Shown piece by piece: positions 29,301 through 44,300 of a DNA stretch of 64,000 nucleotides. A program made the position numbers and the translations under genes. Origin of the DNA: Strigops habroptila (taxonomy: Eukaryota; Chordata; Aves; Psittaciformes; Psittacidae). The stretch covers positions 100,680,743-100,744,742 of the forward strand of contig NC_044278.2 of NCBI RefSeq assembly GCF_004027225.2. Direction: 5' to 3'. The notes beneath the pieces were generated by a model, which was not told the origin of the DNA, made no database searches, and saw nothing but the letters and a program-made list of their open reading frames with translations. The stretch's first letter is position 1, and each line of letters starts with the position of its first letter.

Positions 29301-32300
29301 CTGTCCAGTTAGCATCAGCTATATAAGCTTAGATACTGCTACAGGAAAAAAACAGTTCTAGTTTCACTGCTTTGTCTAAACTGCTGCTTCTGTTTAACTA
29401 GTTTACTTCCTGAATTATCAAAAGTTTTCATCAGCCTTGTCTTTGATGGATGACTTGATTTTCTTATTTTTCTTTTGTATGGAAAAGGAAAAAGAAAATG
29501 GAAACAAGCAAAATTAAACAAAACAAAAAAACCCCACCACTCCAAAACCAAACCATAGAAGACCTATTGTGCTGGGTTTGGCTGTGGTAGAGTTAATTTT
29601 CTTCACAGTAGCTGGTATGGGGCAATGTTTTGGATTTGTGCTGGAAACAATGTTGATAATTCAGGGATGTTTTCATTATTGCTGGGCAGTGCTTACACAG
29701 AGCCAAGGCCTTTTCTGCTCTTCACACCACTCCTCCAGCCAGTGGGCTGGGGGTGCACAAGGAGTTGGGAGAAGACACAGGCAGAACAGCTGACCTAAGG
29801 GATAGCCCATACTGTGTAGTATCATGCTCAGCATATAAACTAGGGGGAAGAAGAAGGAAGGGAAACGGGACATGTTTGGAGTGATGGCATTTGTCTTCCG
29901 AAGTAGCCGTTACACGCGATGGAGCCCTGCTGTCTGGAGATGGAGACACCTGCCTGCTGATGAGAAGTGGTGAATGAATTCCTTGCTTTGCTTTGCTTAT
30001 GCATGGCTTTTGCTTTACCTATTAAATGGTCTTTATCTCAACCCATGAGTTTTCTTACTTTTAATTTTCTGATTCTGTCCCCCATCCCACCCAGGGGGAA
30101 GTGAGCAAGCAGCTGCGTGGGGCTTAGTTGCTGGCTGGGATTAAACTACAACAACTTAATGTAACACTTTTTTGTATATGCTTTTTAATGTGTGATGTTA
30201 AATGAGGTCCTATGAGGAATTCTGTCTTCTGTTCTTGTACTCATGTCCTCTTTAGGTTCGTTTAATCTAGTTTGCCATACTGCATAATTTTTCTTAAGTG
30301 TTTTGTCTTTTAAGAGGAAAACCAACATTTCATCTTTTGTTACCTATCTTTTGAAACCTTCTGCAGAAATGGTAGTGTTTCTCTGCTAATAGAACTGAAA
30401 ACTAGGCTGAGATGGGGTCCATAACATTTATGTTTGAGTGGTTTGTGTCTATCTTCCCTGATGGAATTTAGACTGTATCAGTATTTTCTTCTTTGAGCTG
30501 GACATTTGGATTAATTTTTAGTGAATTAGAAAAATAATTACTTTAGTATTTTTATATTGATCTGTTATACCTGTAGTTTTAACTGCTGCTTCCTCCTAGC
30601 AGCTGAGTTTTCAGGAAGAAATATTTTTCCTTTGCTGGTACATGGTGGAGATGAGGTGACAAGGCCCATGTTGAGAATTGAGAGTTTTCCATGCAAAAGA
30701 ACAGAGATATGTATTACAGTTCCCAGTAGAGAGCAGTAAGAAGGCATATGTTGAAATGCAGTTCATGAATTTGAAATTAAGTACTCAAGAGCGATCAGAT
30801 ATTTCACATAGATGAGATGTGGAAATATTTCATTTCAGTGTTTCTGCAGTGATGCTTTCTCATTTGGGTGTTCTAGGCTCTCATCCTTTTGAAATAAAAG
30901 CAAGAGCAGAGATTAAAGCTCTTTAGTAATAATCTCCTAGGTGTGATAATTTCCTACTTGTATGTCAATTAATTTGGTTTTTGTTTTTTTTAATAGGCTC
31001 ATTGCTTGAAATTAGTTGTTAATCATCTTTTTTAGAGTTCACAGAAAAATATGTGAAAGCATAGCTGGTCATTTAAATATTTAGAAGATAAAGAGTGAGA
31101 AACAGGGTTCGTCAAGGTCAGATCATCGCAAATTTGTTTAACTTATTTCTGTAGTAACAGAGAAGCGGCAAGTGGTGTTTTTAGCTTGAGATAGCCTGTC
31201 AATGTCATTCTAGCTGAAGAATAATAAAAACATTGAAGTATTGCACCTGGAATGGGTCTTTGCAGTTTCCTTTTAGCTGATAATGCTGCTGCTTCATTTC
31301 TCAAGCTGGCAGGCTGTCCTTGACCATTTCATGTACACCTTACTGATATATATGTGCTGTTGTAACAATACCATGTTATACCAAGTCAGAATATTGTATC
31401 CATGGAGTATTTTTTTGTTGTACTTGCAGTCTTTTTAGTGTTGTTAAATATTTTTATCTTTTGGGTTATTAATCAAATTCAATTTTTTGTTTGTGGTCCC
31501 TCAAATTGCTATCAGGGCAACTGCTTTATAATAGTGTGGCTCATCCAGCGTGTCCCTTTAAAGTATTTTCCTGATACTAACTCTTAAATATTCTAAGATT
31601 TTATGGAAACATGGTAGAAAAATATTTTAAATGCTTGCATGTTGTCTAACTCTACGGATTTAAAAAAGCATGAATTCTTTAGTGGATGTTTTTTAATCTC
31701 TTAAATGGCTAACAGACAAGAAGTGCTACTTTAGCTGACTGAATAAACATTTGCTTATTTCAAGGGGGTTTATTTTATCATTTACAAACAAGTCTTACTC
31801 ATGGGCCTATAATGCAGTTTGGCTGTTACTTATTCATTATACTTCTAATTTTTTTTTTATTTCTTTATTCATCAGCCACAGCTTTTAGTAATCTATACTG
31901 TAGGTTATAGTAATCTACAAGAAGTTACTGAACAGCTTATCCCACATCTTTCTCTTAACCATGAAGAGTTTCTGAAAACTCATGAACTTGACTTAAGAGT
32001 GGATTGACTATATTACTTTCTCCCCATTTAGCATTTTTCCCAATAGTTTTCCTGTATTGCTTGTAAGGTGAATACGCTCCTTCACAGGGATGTTGAGAAC
32101 ATAAGTAGACATCAGATCTTTTACCTGAAGCAACACAGGTATACATATTTGAGCTTCATCTGTAGCTCTTTGCAGCTGTTTGGTACATGCACTAAATATT
32201 CAATGAAGTATACCTGATAACGTTTCAAAACTATTTTCACTTTATGAAAAATACAGTTAGAAGACCGTGCTTATGGCTATGCAGCAAAATTGCATTATAT

Positions 32301-35300
32301 ATAGGAGTATAAATGGAATTCTGTGTGTGCATGTACATATTCTTCCATATATATAAGATCCAGAGCATTGTGTTTCATTCTGTTTCTGTTTTGTTCCAGC
32401 AGTCTAGACTGAGTTCTTGTTTATAATAATGAATATTTAGATTATGTTCATAATGCTGCCCTTTTTGGCCCTAGGTCTTGAGGAGAGGTTTTATTGTGAG
32501 CAAAGATATTTAACTATGGTTTAACTTTCTGCTGGTCTGTAGGGAACTGAGCTCGTAAAGAGATTAAATAAGTTTTGTTTATTGCCTCATTAGTTTGTGT
32601 TGCCTTTGAGAATGTCAAGCTTTGGGCTCACTGGTGCATGGAAGACGTGACATATTGGAGTGAGTTGAGCTGAGGGTGGTCAGGGCTTGGAGCACCTGAA
32701 ACACAAGGAGAAGCTGGGAGAAACAGATTGTTCAGCCTTAAGAAGAAAAGCTAAGACAGCTTAACACTTTCTTCACTTACATAGTGGGAGTGCATAAAGA
32801 TGGAGCCAGGCTCCTCTTAGATGAGCAGCAATAGGTAGAGGTTGCAACACAGGAAATTCCAATCAGATACTAGGTTGGGTATTCTCCATTGTTGGAGTAT
32901 TCAGAACTTGTCTGGGAAAGGTGCTGAGGAATGAGATCTCAGTTGGTATTGCTTTGATCAGGGGCTGGACCATATGATCTCCAGAGGCCCTTTCTGACAT
33001 AAATTATTCTTTTCTAATGGATATAGTGAGAGCAGTGTCCAGAATATCGGAAGAGTTAGCTCTTCTCTATCAGAGCAGACTCTGAAATCACTAACAGAAT
33101 TGCTGCCTGGTTTCAGGGTGTCAGATGCAGGCTTGAATTAATACAGCAGTTCATGATTCTCTTCTTACTCTCAGATGGGCACTAAGTTTCTGGCATTAAC
33201 TGTAACAGCAAAACTGGCTGTACTGTTTGTTTTGGTTATTTTGTTTCATAGCTATATTGGCAGAGTTGCTTACAAGCTCCTGACAACACCTTTAGCTGAT
33301 GCCCCTTTTTCTTCCTCAGACAGTGTCCGTTACCACTTGTCTCTTGTAAGTTGTATTGTCTTTCTAGACTTAAGCACTAACATATGCCAGAATTTTTTAT
33401 CTAGAGTAGCCTTTTATTTTCTGTCCAAAGACAGAATTCTGTTGATGCTATATATCAGAATTGAAAGACAGTTTTCTGCATCTGTTCATCTCAAACACTC
33501 AAGGAATAATATAGGGCTGTTTTGTAAAAAGTAATAATCTTTAAGGGGTAATTCATTACGTCACTTGTGTATTTTCAGTCGTTTTGGTGAAAGATGTTTA
33601 AAGGGGAAATGAGTTAACGCCAAGGAGTAATATGCCATAATAGTAAGTAAAAGTTGGGTACCAGTATGACAAAATGTGACTGAGGTTTGTTGAAAAGATG
33701 TAATACCTTCCAGAGAATGTACGTTATAATTGAATGCTGTGCAACTCTCTATTTCATATAGCATTTGAGAATGAGTGCAATACCTGGAGCAGATGTTCTG
33801 AATAGCAACATTGTCTGCTATTACAAGTATTTGAATTTTAAAGTTGTTGTAATCTAGGTTAGATGCTGGTTACTTAATAGCTACTGATACTGTGTATTTA
33901 CTGTTTTCCTTTTTAATTTTCCCCCCATTTTCCTCTTATTCTTGAATGGCATCTTTCTCATCCGTCTGATCTGTGTCCTTTGTGCTCAGTTACAATTGTC
34001 TTCATAACTCTGGATCCATCTCCCCCTTTCTTTTTCTTCCTGAACTATAAACTTGTGTGGAGAGCTGCACCTTATTCTCTCTTTTTTTTAATGCTTCAGT
34101 TCAAAGTGATGCTGATTTAAAAACTGAATATATATATTTCTCTCCCCCTCCCGCCACCCCAGGCTATCCTTTTGAATGTTTTTCTTGTTCTGCTGAAAGT
34201 AATATTTTCTGTCATACCATTCATTTTAATTCGTTCTTTTTTGTTTTCTTAGCCTCATTAAGTTTGCAACATCATCTTGTGTTTTTGAAAGTTGTACTTT
34301 TGCTCCCAGAATTATAGTCTGTGCTTCAGTGGATGCTTAATTACATGTCTTTGCTACAATTTTGTTGATTTAGACCACTTTAATTCATATCCTTTGCTTC
34401 ATACCCACATATGCAGTAGTAGTGCTGTAGTTTGTCTAGAAGTTAGTGAAAAACTGAGACTGATCATTGTCTGGGAAGGTGGGATTTTTGTATCCTGGGA
34501 TTTTTGAAAGTGTTCCTTAAAATCTCATATAGAAATGTCTTTATATCAATAGAAAATTAGGGAGCGTTGCTGCAGAGCAGGTCACAACAAACTTTATTAA
34601 TTAGTGCAAGTTAGACTATAGTTCTTCGTTCTCCAAACTACTTTGCAAAGCAGCGTATTTCATGTCTAGCCTGAATTAATTTCAATAAGGTTGTCTTCAC
34701 GCTTGAGCTGGTACCATCCAAGTAATAGAACTGATATCATCAAACTTGACAAGATGAGTCATACTGTACTTCCAGTGCATAACATTGGCATGTGTGTCCA
34801 TGATGTTCTCTTCAAAAGACTGAACATTGACACAGAGAACTTAAATGAGGATTGATTCTATGAGCCTTCGTGGGTGAGAAAGCTGATGATAAACCTGCAG
34901 TTTCTTCTCTGTATTGTAAGTACATAGCCTCGAGATGTATTCACATCAATTGTAGCATTTCACTTTGTCCTTTTTTTTTTTTTCCTTCTTAACCTGCTTT
35001 TTAGTGTTGAGCGATATTTAATGGTGCAGAGAAATCCAGTCAAACAGAAAATGGTGGTTTTTCTGTCAGCATCCATCAGTACCTCTAGTGCTGATCTTTT
35101 TTTTTATTTTCCTTCTTTTTTCTGGTTAGAATTTTGAACTGTGTCAGGTGAGAGAGATTTGTGGCATCTGAATGAGGTTGAAAGCAGCTTTTGAGTTGTT
35201 TCACTTGTTCGGGAAGTAGATGTTTGATACTGGCCGCAAGCATATTCAGTGAATATGTACGTGTATATCAGTCAGTGTATTCAGGATTTATTTCCTTAGT

Positions 35301-38300
35301 GTCAATCAGCATATTGTCTGGCTAAGGAGCTGAAATAGGAGATTGGATCTTTCAGTCAAAAGACATTTATGACTTTGATGATCAGTTAGATCACCCCACC
35401 TGAAACTTCTTGTGGAATGAACGGACTGTCACTTGAAACTGAACTGCTGTTACAAGCACCTCAGGAACTTGGGTATTTTGGTGAGGGTTTTGTTGGTTGG
35501 TTGGGTGTTTTACTTGGACATGGTTTTTTTTTGTTTGTTTTGTTTTTATTTTGAAAAGTAAAGTGGTTGCACTTTGCTGTATTGTTCATTAAATGAACAG
35601 AATCTAAAGGCATGCTCTGATCAAACCAATTGTATGCTATTCTCTGTTCTCTCGATTCATGTCTCTTGTGTCTGGCCTATAACTGAGCAGCAGTCTGGTG
35701 GCTCATTATACATTGCACGGAGCTGTATAGACATCAATCCTATAGAAATGATAAAGATTGGAGTAGTTCTTCAAGCATTGTGATAATTAGCCTATTTCAT
35801 GAAGGCAGTACTTAAATGTCTCCACTACTGGCAATGCTGTTGAGTGACAAAAGAATAATAAATACTGGGTTACTTCAGATAGAATCTAATTAGTAGGCTG
35901 CTTGCGTTGGGGAGCATTAATTTGCAACACTGTAATGTGCAAATGTTTCTTATGGATCACTTATGGTGAATTTCCTTAAAATGGGCTGTGAGACAACCTA
36001 ATGTGTTGCTCTTGAAAGTAGTCACCTTGCTCCCACCCGCCACTTCCTTTGTCTTAGCTGGACATTCTACTTCTTGCTCTGGTAAGTTAAATCAGCTCAA
36101 CAACAAAGCATGTACTTGCTTTCTTTTGATGCTGGCTCAGGCAGGTAAATCCACCACAAGGAGGTGATAGAGTCAGCAAAAGACAGGTAATGGAAGTGCA
36201 CGGGCAACATCTGGAACAAAATAGGGAAGGGTGACAAGGACTGTTTCTTCAGGAACAGTAAAGTGCTGAGCTGGATGCTCAGCTGTCTAATGGAATTTCA
36301 CCTTTCAGGAAGCCCAATGACAACTTATTTTGCATGCGTTTTGTTGGGTTTGGTTGGGTTTTTTTTTTTTCATTTGCTTGATCACCTAATACCAATATTC
36401 CATTTGGTTTTGAGGAACTGGATCTTTATTACCTATTTCAGTATTAAAGGCAAGATATACAGCATGGCTGGCACCATGACTTTTTTTTGGAATTCCAAAA
36501 TTGTAACTTCATTTTCTGTTTGTTGCTGAAGTAAAGTTAGGTCACAAGGAATTCAGCAATGCACTTGGACTTACCAGGTGGAGAAGGTGAAGTCTGTCCC
36601 AGTAAAAGCTGGTTTGTGTAAGCAGTTCTACTATAATTTTGGTGTTGAAAACCCACTCCAGAGACTTTGGAGATTAATGATAACATAAATTTCTGAGAGA
36701 GCATGTACCTCATTGTTTAATGTCATATAGAATTGCTTTTTAAATTTGTTGGTTCCTCTTTTTTGTTTGGACATTAGGAATTGGATGTTAGGAAAAATTT
36801 CTTCACTGAAAGGGTTCTCAAGCACTGGAACAGGCTGCCCGGGGAAGTGGTTAAGTCACCGTCCCTGGAGGTATTTAAAAGACGTGTAGATGTGGTGCTG
36901 AGGGACATGGTTAGTGGTGACTTGGCAGTGCTATGTTAATGGTTGGACTCAATTATCTCTAAGGTCTTTCCAACTGAAATAATTCTATGATTCTTTTATG
37001 TATTTCATTGCGTCAATGACTGTAGGCATTTTTTGATAGAAGCAGACATTAGCTTAGGTGTATGCTAGAGCTGAAGTTTGTACAACTGCAAATAAATAAC
37101 TTTTCTGGTTTTACCATTTTCCAGCGAAATGTGACTACCTTCTTTAGATTATTTACTTTGCACATTCTGCCTCAGCAATTGTGAAAGTGCATTTGTTTCT
37201 CCATTAAAGAGTGCCGTCTGAGCACTGACTCTCAAGCTGGACAGTGCTATTTTGAGCAGTAAGTTACAAACTTGAAGTCACAGGTAACAGAGTTATGGCA
37301 AAAAGCTTTTAATATTGTCTAAACAGTAGGCTGAGAAAAACTGAAGTGTTGTACAGAAAGGGAATTCCTATATTAACAAAAATACTATTAAATTTTTTTC
37401 AGGCCTGTTCATTACTAAGAATTTTTTAAAATTCACTTTTTTTATTTTTCATTTTGTAAAATATACAGCAAAATTTAAATATCGACTGAAGCTGGTACCT
37501 TTCTTCTTGACCCATTTGACTGTGTTGTATGTGTTTGAAAACAACTGACTAGCAAATGCCCCTGTAAAGAAGACAAGTCTATCTCCATGCTGGTTCTTGA
37601 ATTTTCTCAGTGTTTGTGTGCCATATGGTTTTACAATAAGGAAAACTCTTCAAAAGGCATGTAGGTGGTCTAAAAGAGGAGGAACATGATAAAAAAAAAA
37701 AAGAAAACTAGTGGGAAAATTGCTTTATTAAATGCACAAACCTTAGTATGATACTGGGAATACCCCAAGAAGGAAATTTTTATCTATGCCATCATGGTTC
37801 ATTACAGTGTTTGTTTGGGGTAGTATTTTCCTAGAGTCAGTTGGAAAACAGAAGTTGCTTGGAAAAGTGAAGAAGAATAAATTTTCTTATTCTGCATTTA
37901 GTAGCTCATCACTTTCCTTTTTGCTTTAGTCCTGTCTTTAAGAAATCCAAACCTTTAGAAAACTAATTTTGCTGAATTGCTGTAAAACATCCGTGTCTCC
38001 AAAGCAAAGAAGTGACATAACTGTTGTATTTGTTATGAACTTTTGAATGTCACTACATCATCAACCTGGACCAACATTTGCATTCGTTATTATTTTGACA
38101 TGCAATAATTTCAATGCAATAATAGCTGTTAATTTCACTGGATTATCTGGGTGGTTGTTCTCATATTATTTGGTGGATGTATATCTGCTGTTCTTGCATT
38201 CTGAAGTGAATCCTGTCCAGTGTGGTTTTCCTTCTTGGTTCAGAATTAATGGCGAGGAGAGGAATTGAATGTGCTGAGTTCTACAATACCTTTTGGTGTG

Positions 38301-41300
38301 GCATCCTAGCATAAGAGTTTCTGTCAGCATTGTCCTGAAAGTGTTGTCAGATGTGTCAGGAGTTAGGCACTAGAAACATCTTGAATGAGTATTAGACAAG
38401 TTCACATCCATCAGTAGCAGAGCAAATTCACATCTGTGAAAAGTGAGTGATAAGCAACAGTGTAGATACAATAATGACACCAAGACCGGAGAAGCCCATT
38501 CCTTTCCTGTGCCAGCGCTGACTTTGGTAACTTGGTTGTCATTCCTGTGGAGTTGTTACACAGCAGCACAACGTCCTCTAGGTACAATACTAAAGTATTC
38601 TTGGAAATGGTGTACAGATCTGATCTTTTATTTCCCACCCCATTAAAAACAACTAAAAATGGGACATTTATTTTCTATTTCACTGGTAAGGGGGTTTTAT
38701 GCTTCTGAAAACTTCAGAGAATTTACTCTTCTGAACCCACGTTCAATTTTACCTTATAATTCTTCTAGCTACTGCTTTGTTTGCTTTACTGTGTTGTGTG
38801 AAGTACTGTCCTGAACAAAGGGTTACAGAAAAGCAGAGAATTACAGAAAAGTAACAGATCTTTGATACGAAGATTTATCAGTCAAACTTAGCTTTGAAAA
38901 TCTCATTTCTCTCTGGAGAGTTTCGTAGGGAGAAGTTAGATTTTTGTACTAAGTCTCTCTTACATCTGTTCGTTTCAGAGTTAGCTGGCTGATGGGCTAC
39001 CATTAAGATTTCAGAGAAGTCACCATTAGGGCTACTATCTGTTAAATTTGATGAGAAATGCAGATGAAAAATCAGATGTTCTGAAGAGAGATGCAAAACT
39101 AATTGTAAATAACTACCTACAACTGTGTTAAATTTTCAGTAGTGTATTATTTTGTTGCTAGTAAAATATGAAATATTTTTTCCAAATACATATGCAGTGA
39201 CACATAATATACTGAGCAGTAAATACCTGTTACTGTAGTCACTGTACCCTTACATTATTCAGATTTTTGGTTAGTATGTTTTGAATTTGAGTCCAACTTA
39301 GATAAGTATAATCCATTTAATCTTAATGGATGAAATTTGCTTACTACATTCTCCATTTAGTACCTTTCTGCTCAGCATGACATTTAATGAAATTTCAGAA
39401 TAGCAGTTGCTCTTTAGTATCTATTACTCAAACATCAGTTAAAAAGACATCCAGAAATATGTTGTTTGATCTTGCAGTGATTTGTGATACTTTTTATAAA
39501 GCTAAGTTAATGAGATGGCAGCTATGTTTTTAAATTGTTTTAAAATGTTCAGGAGTGTTCTGAATTGTAAGGTGTACATTTGTTTAATAAATAGAAAGTT
39601 TTATTTGAGATTTTATGTATTTAAAAAAGCAGATGTTCTGTGTTTGATCATCATATTAACATATAAAGTACCTCTTCTTCAAATTGGACACAATGAATAC
39701 ATTATTACTGACATTTATTTTGCTTTCTAAATTTTTATTATTATTATTTTTACATAGGGAGACAATTTTAAAGAAGAACCATGGGCACCTGTTTACAAAA
39801 GCAAAGCAGAGGGGAAAGAGAAAAAGAAACAAAAAAATTAAAGGTAATCATACAGAAATCACAAAGAAAACGTTAGGTGGAGCAGCTCATCATCCAATTC
39901 CAGATGACCAGGACACATCAGGAAGTGAAGAGGATTATTTGGAAGAAGAAAACAGCAAATCATTCAGTGAAGGTCCAGACGATTCAGTAACAGTTTGTGA
40001 AGAACAGCCTAATGGTGATGATGAAAGCCTGAAGGAACCTGCAGGGGTTTCAAGAGAAAGGTTTCCCATCACTCTGTCTGAGGTCTCAACAATGACCAAC
40101 AGTACATTGAAAAATAAATTGCCTGTGGAAAGTGACAGTTCACTTCTAATAGGTCTAAAACCTTTTTCTACAGAAAACCTGACAAAAAATGCAGTAGATG
40201 ATGAGGAAACAAATGAAAGGCACATAGAAAATCTTTGCAGAAGCAGTTTCCTAAAAATAAGCAATGAGAAAAATTCTATCCAGGAAACAGACGCCATCTC
40301 TGAAGACTGTAACACGCTGCTGTTAAGCATAGAAAACAAACTTGGATCACATCAAAGTACATCTGAACCTGATATGGAAGCTAAGCCGTTAAGTTTAAAT
40401 GGTGAAAGAAAAGAAATCTTACAGTGTCACAATTCAAATATACATGTTAATGTGCCTGATAATAACACAAGGGACACACCTGCATTAAAAGCAAAAGAGA
40501 ATAGCTCTAATGCCTGGGCTTTTTTTCCAATTAATTTCCAATTACCGACTGAGGAATTGCAGCTGTGCTTTGATACACAAATTTCTCTCTCTCCTTGGTC
40601 TGAGAATAAATTTGTAGCTGAACAAAGACCCCCCAGAATGAGAAAACCTAAACAGACTCATCTGAACAATTCGAAACAACTAAACTGCTATTGGTCAAAT
40701 GAAGGATTGGTGAAGGAAAACAGTCAGGTAACAGTAACTGAGGAGGCTGGCAATGTAACAAGTAATGGTCTGTCAGCATCTGCAGCTGGTGAAGTGCACT
40801 TTGATTCCCTTGTGGAAGCCAGGGCCACCTTCATGCAGTGTTCATGTGAAGTAAATGTTCCAAGAAATGATGCTGCACCAACTGCATCAAAGAGAAAAAG
40901 ATACAGAAGAATTGTCAAATTGGCACCAAAGTTTAATCTACCAAGACAGATTGCTGGTAGTACAGATGGAGGGAAGGGAGTCTCAATAAAAGATGATGTT
41001 CCCCAGAAAAGTGTTTTGGAAGTGGGGAAAAAGAGCTTTCTATGCAAGAACTGCAGAGAGGAATGTGAACAGGACCATGCATTGCAGGAATATTCTGCAC
41101 CTTACAGTGGCACCGAGGCAACTCATTCCTTACCCACCCCAGACTCAGATACTCTGTTACATCATATTTCCTGCTTTCACTCAGGACAGTCTTCTTCTAT
41201 GCCAAAATATTCCTGCAGAGTTTGTGTAGTTTCCAGGATGCAGGAGCAAGCTAGAACTCTAAAGCAACAACAGGTAGTTGATAAAAAAGAGGGCGAGAGC

Positions 41301-44300
41301 GAACAAGTTTCTTCAGAGGTTACAAATAGCCAACCGGATATTTTGTCGTCTGTGAAAGTTGTTTCTGAATATTCAGAAGATTCCAGTATGCTGTCAAGCT
41401 GCAGAGACAATGCGCAGGAAGCAGGTGACCCTGAGCCAGCAGAGGCCTCACAACTCAAAGATAATCAAGATGGGAATACGACATGTAGTTTTCTGGGACT
41501 TCCCTTATCATTAGGATTTGCTTTTCAACTTGTGCAGCTCTTTGGTTCTCCAGGTCTTCCACTGGGTAATGCTCTTCTTACTACTCCTATGTAAAAAACC
41601 AAACCAAAACAAAAACTCTAAACCCAAAAAACCCCACAACCCCCCAAAGCCACAATCAAAAACCAACACCCCCCTAAAACCAGAAAACAAACAACCCCTG
41701 ACATGATTAAATACTTTATTGTAGGTAAAAATTAATCAAATATTAATCCTATTGAAAGGAGTTATTGCTGCTTTAGCTATTATTTTGTTTTTAATGTAAA
41801 ATTCAGTCTCTGTCAAAGGCGCTGTTTGGTTTGGCCTTGTATTTGCAGTCTTTTTAGTTACAAAAACTTACTGACTCTAAATCTGAAGGATTAAGCTCCT
41901 GCTGATGTTTTAATACACCCTACTGAGTAAGACTTTACTGTGTTGATCACAGAACTAAATGAAAACATGGTGCAAACTGTGTGCTCTTGTATAAAGGTTG
42001 CATGTTTTATATTCCACCTGGTTAATGCTTAAACCACAACATTAATATAGTATTATCCCATTTTCTTTATTTAGTAATGCTTTAGTTTAAAACCATTACC
42101 CCTTGTCTTATCATAACAGGCCCTGCTAAGTCTCTCCCCATTTTTCTTATACACCCCTTTTAAGACCTGAAAGGCTGCAATAAGGTCTTCTCGGACCCTT
42201 CTCTTCTCCAGCCTGAACAAGCCCAGTTCTCTCAGCCTTTTTTCATAGGAGAGGTGCTCCATCCGTCTGTTTATTTTTGCATGCTTAAGTGCCACAGTGT
42301 TACATACTCGCCTTCCAGAGCTCCAGCTGACATATTTTTGTACTTTCAGTTTGACCATTGTAAGTTAGCAGTTAGAAGAATGACGATTAGTCCTCAAAGG
42401 AGTTGTGTGTGGCAACACTGATTTCTGAATTTACTACAGGCTAGTGTAACCCTACAGAGCTGGAGCCAGCAAGAAGAACAGACATTTGTTTGGAAATCAC
42501 ACTACCACATGGACTTCCTGTGCATAAAGTTCTGCAACTTCTTTGGTCCAAATTTAGTCAGTGGAGAAACAATAACTTTGATTTGGTGAACAAATAGGAT
42601 TAAAAAACACAGACTTTTTTTCAGCACATAGACCTTTACACCTATTTGTTTCAGTCAAAGTTAAAGTTAAGCATGTAGTTTCTTATAAGCATTTTTAAGA
42701 TGACAACTGAGGAGCAGCTTGTGTCTGGTTATCTGCCCAAACTGGCCTCGGGATTCCTTGTTTTTATTATAAAAGTCTGCTATTATAAAAAAGTCTGCTA
42801 TATATCTGCTATATATATAAAAATATATATATAAAAAAATATATATTTTTTTATTTTATATATAAATATATATAAATATATATAAAAAATATATAAAATA
42901 TATAAAACATATATATAATATATATAAATATATATATAAAAATATATATATATAAAAATATATATATATCAGTCTGCTATGTATCTGCTATTATTTTATT
43001 AGAAAATGCTGCCTGCAGAACGGTGATGCTAACCACTGGCAGCATTATTCGGCTTGGTCCCTAAAGGACCTACAAAGCTGCTTTATCTAAACCTGGCACC
43101 ACACACCAAAGACCTGGACATGAAGAGCTGAAACAGAGCAGAGAAGTTCTGCTCATGTCCTCCACTATTACATACAAAACATTTTTCTCCTCCAAACTTG
43201 GTGAGTCTTCATAGCTGTGATCTTAAATTTTATCATCTTAGAGGGAGCTGGCCATGACTTGAAAACAGGGATCTTCTGGAGGAGGGAGTTGAACAGGCTT
43301 TCAGAAACACTCAGTAGGTTAGTGAACCAAATGTTGTTCTTCTCCAAGTCAGCAACAGGTGATATTCTCTGGTGTTTAGGTGAGTTTCCTTTGGAAATAA
43401 CCTTTAAGAAATACAAACCCACCCCAATACCTCTCTGAAGCCCTGCCAGCTGTTTGTTGGGGCTTTTTCCATCAAAAATGTGCCTGCTGTCTGCAGAAGG
43501 CTGGCCACATTCTCATTTGACTATAATTTTCCTACAGTTTCAAAAGTTCTTTTTTGTGGCCTATTATATACTATTTATTCATGTACACATTTGAGCTGTA
43601 GTATTTTACAACACTGGCAATTGCAGTAATTTTTTATTATGATTTTGGAGGGAAAATTTTTGGTAAATATCTTTGGTTATTTATAAGTGAAAGATTTAGT
43701 TGACTGACTTGCTTATATCATTCTCATATAAAAGTAGAATATATTTTAGACTGTTTTCCTACAAAGAATCTCTTTTCACCTTCTTAAACAGTGTTAGAAC
43801 GTTTTAGAAAGTAATTTCATTAGTGATATTGCACAAATTCCTATACTTAAACATTTTAAAATGTAAAGGTTGTTACTTAAGTTACATTTTGCTTAATTTA
43901 TGGGCTGAAAGCTTTCTGGTTTTTTTGTTTGCACCCAGTTTCAAGTGAGTATATTGGGGAAATGAAAGTATGGTAGCAAAGTCTTTGCTTGAAAAAAGAA
44001 ACCAAACCCAAATCTTCTTTCCCCTCCTACTCCTCTCATGCACTCGCCTTAGATTCTGGAAAACCTAAAGTCTGACTTTGTTGCTGGCCCATTTAAATGT
44101 CTCCTTTTTTGTTTTGGGGTTTGTTTTTTTTTTTTAGGTCTATATATAATGTGTGCAAAAATTGTATTTCAGTGATATATTTTGGCTATGGAGAGATCTG
44201 AACACTCAACTGCACAAAATATTTTCTTCTGCAGAATCCTTGTTGCCAGATGATTATGTAGTTCCTCTTGACTGGAAAGTTTCAAAGATGATCTATTTAC

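Larger units (their letters stand above)
41566..44234 (+). other. N4BP2L2 intron with A/C-rich and TA-rich simple repeats
   Basis: This is a 2.7-kb intron. It opens with an A/C-rich low-complexity tract (41593-41700), then a CR1 fragment and a TA-rich array (separate entries). A T-tract lies at about 44126-44137. The acceptor is TTCTTCTGCAG at 44234. Confidence 0.85.

Noticed and set aside
33175-33534. Hydrophobic open frame of 119 codons in the 13-kb intron
   Set aside because: T-rich DNA yields hydrophobic codons by chance. There are no splice sites, promoter or family match.
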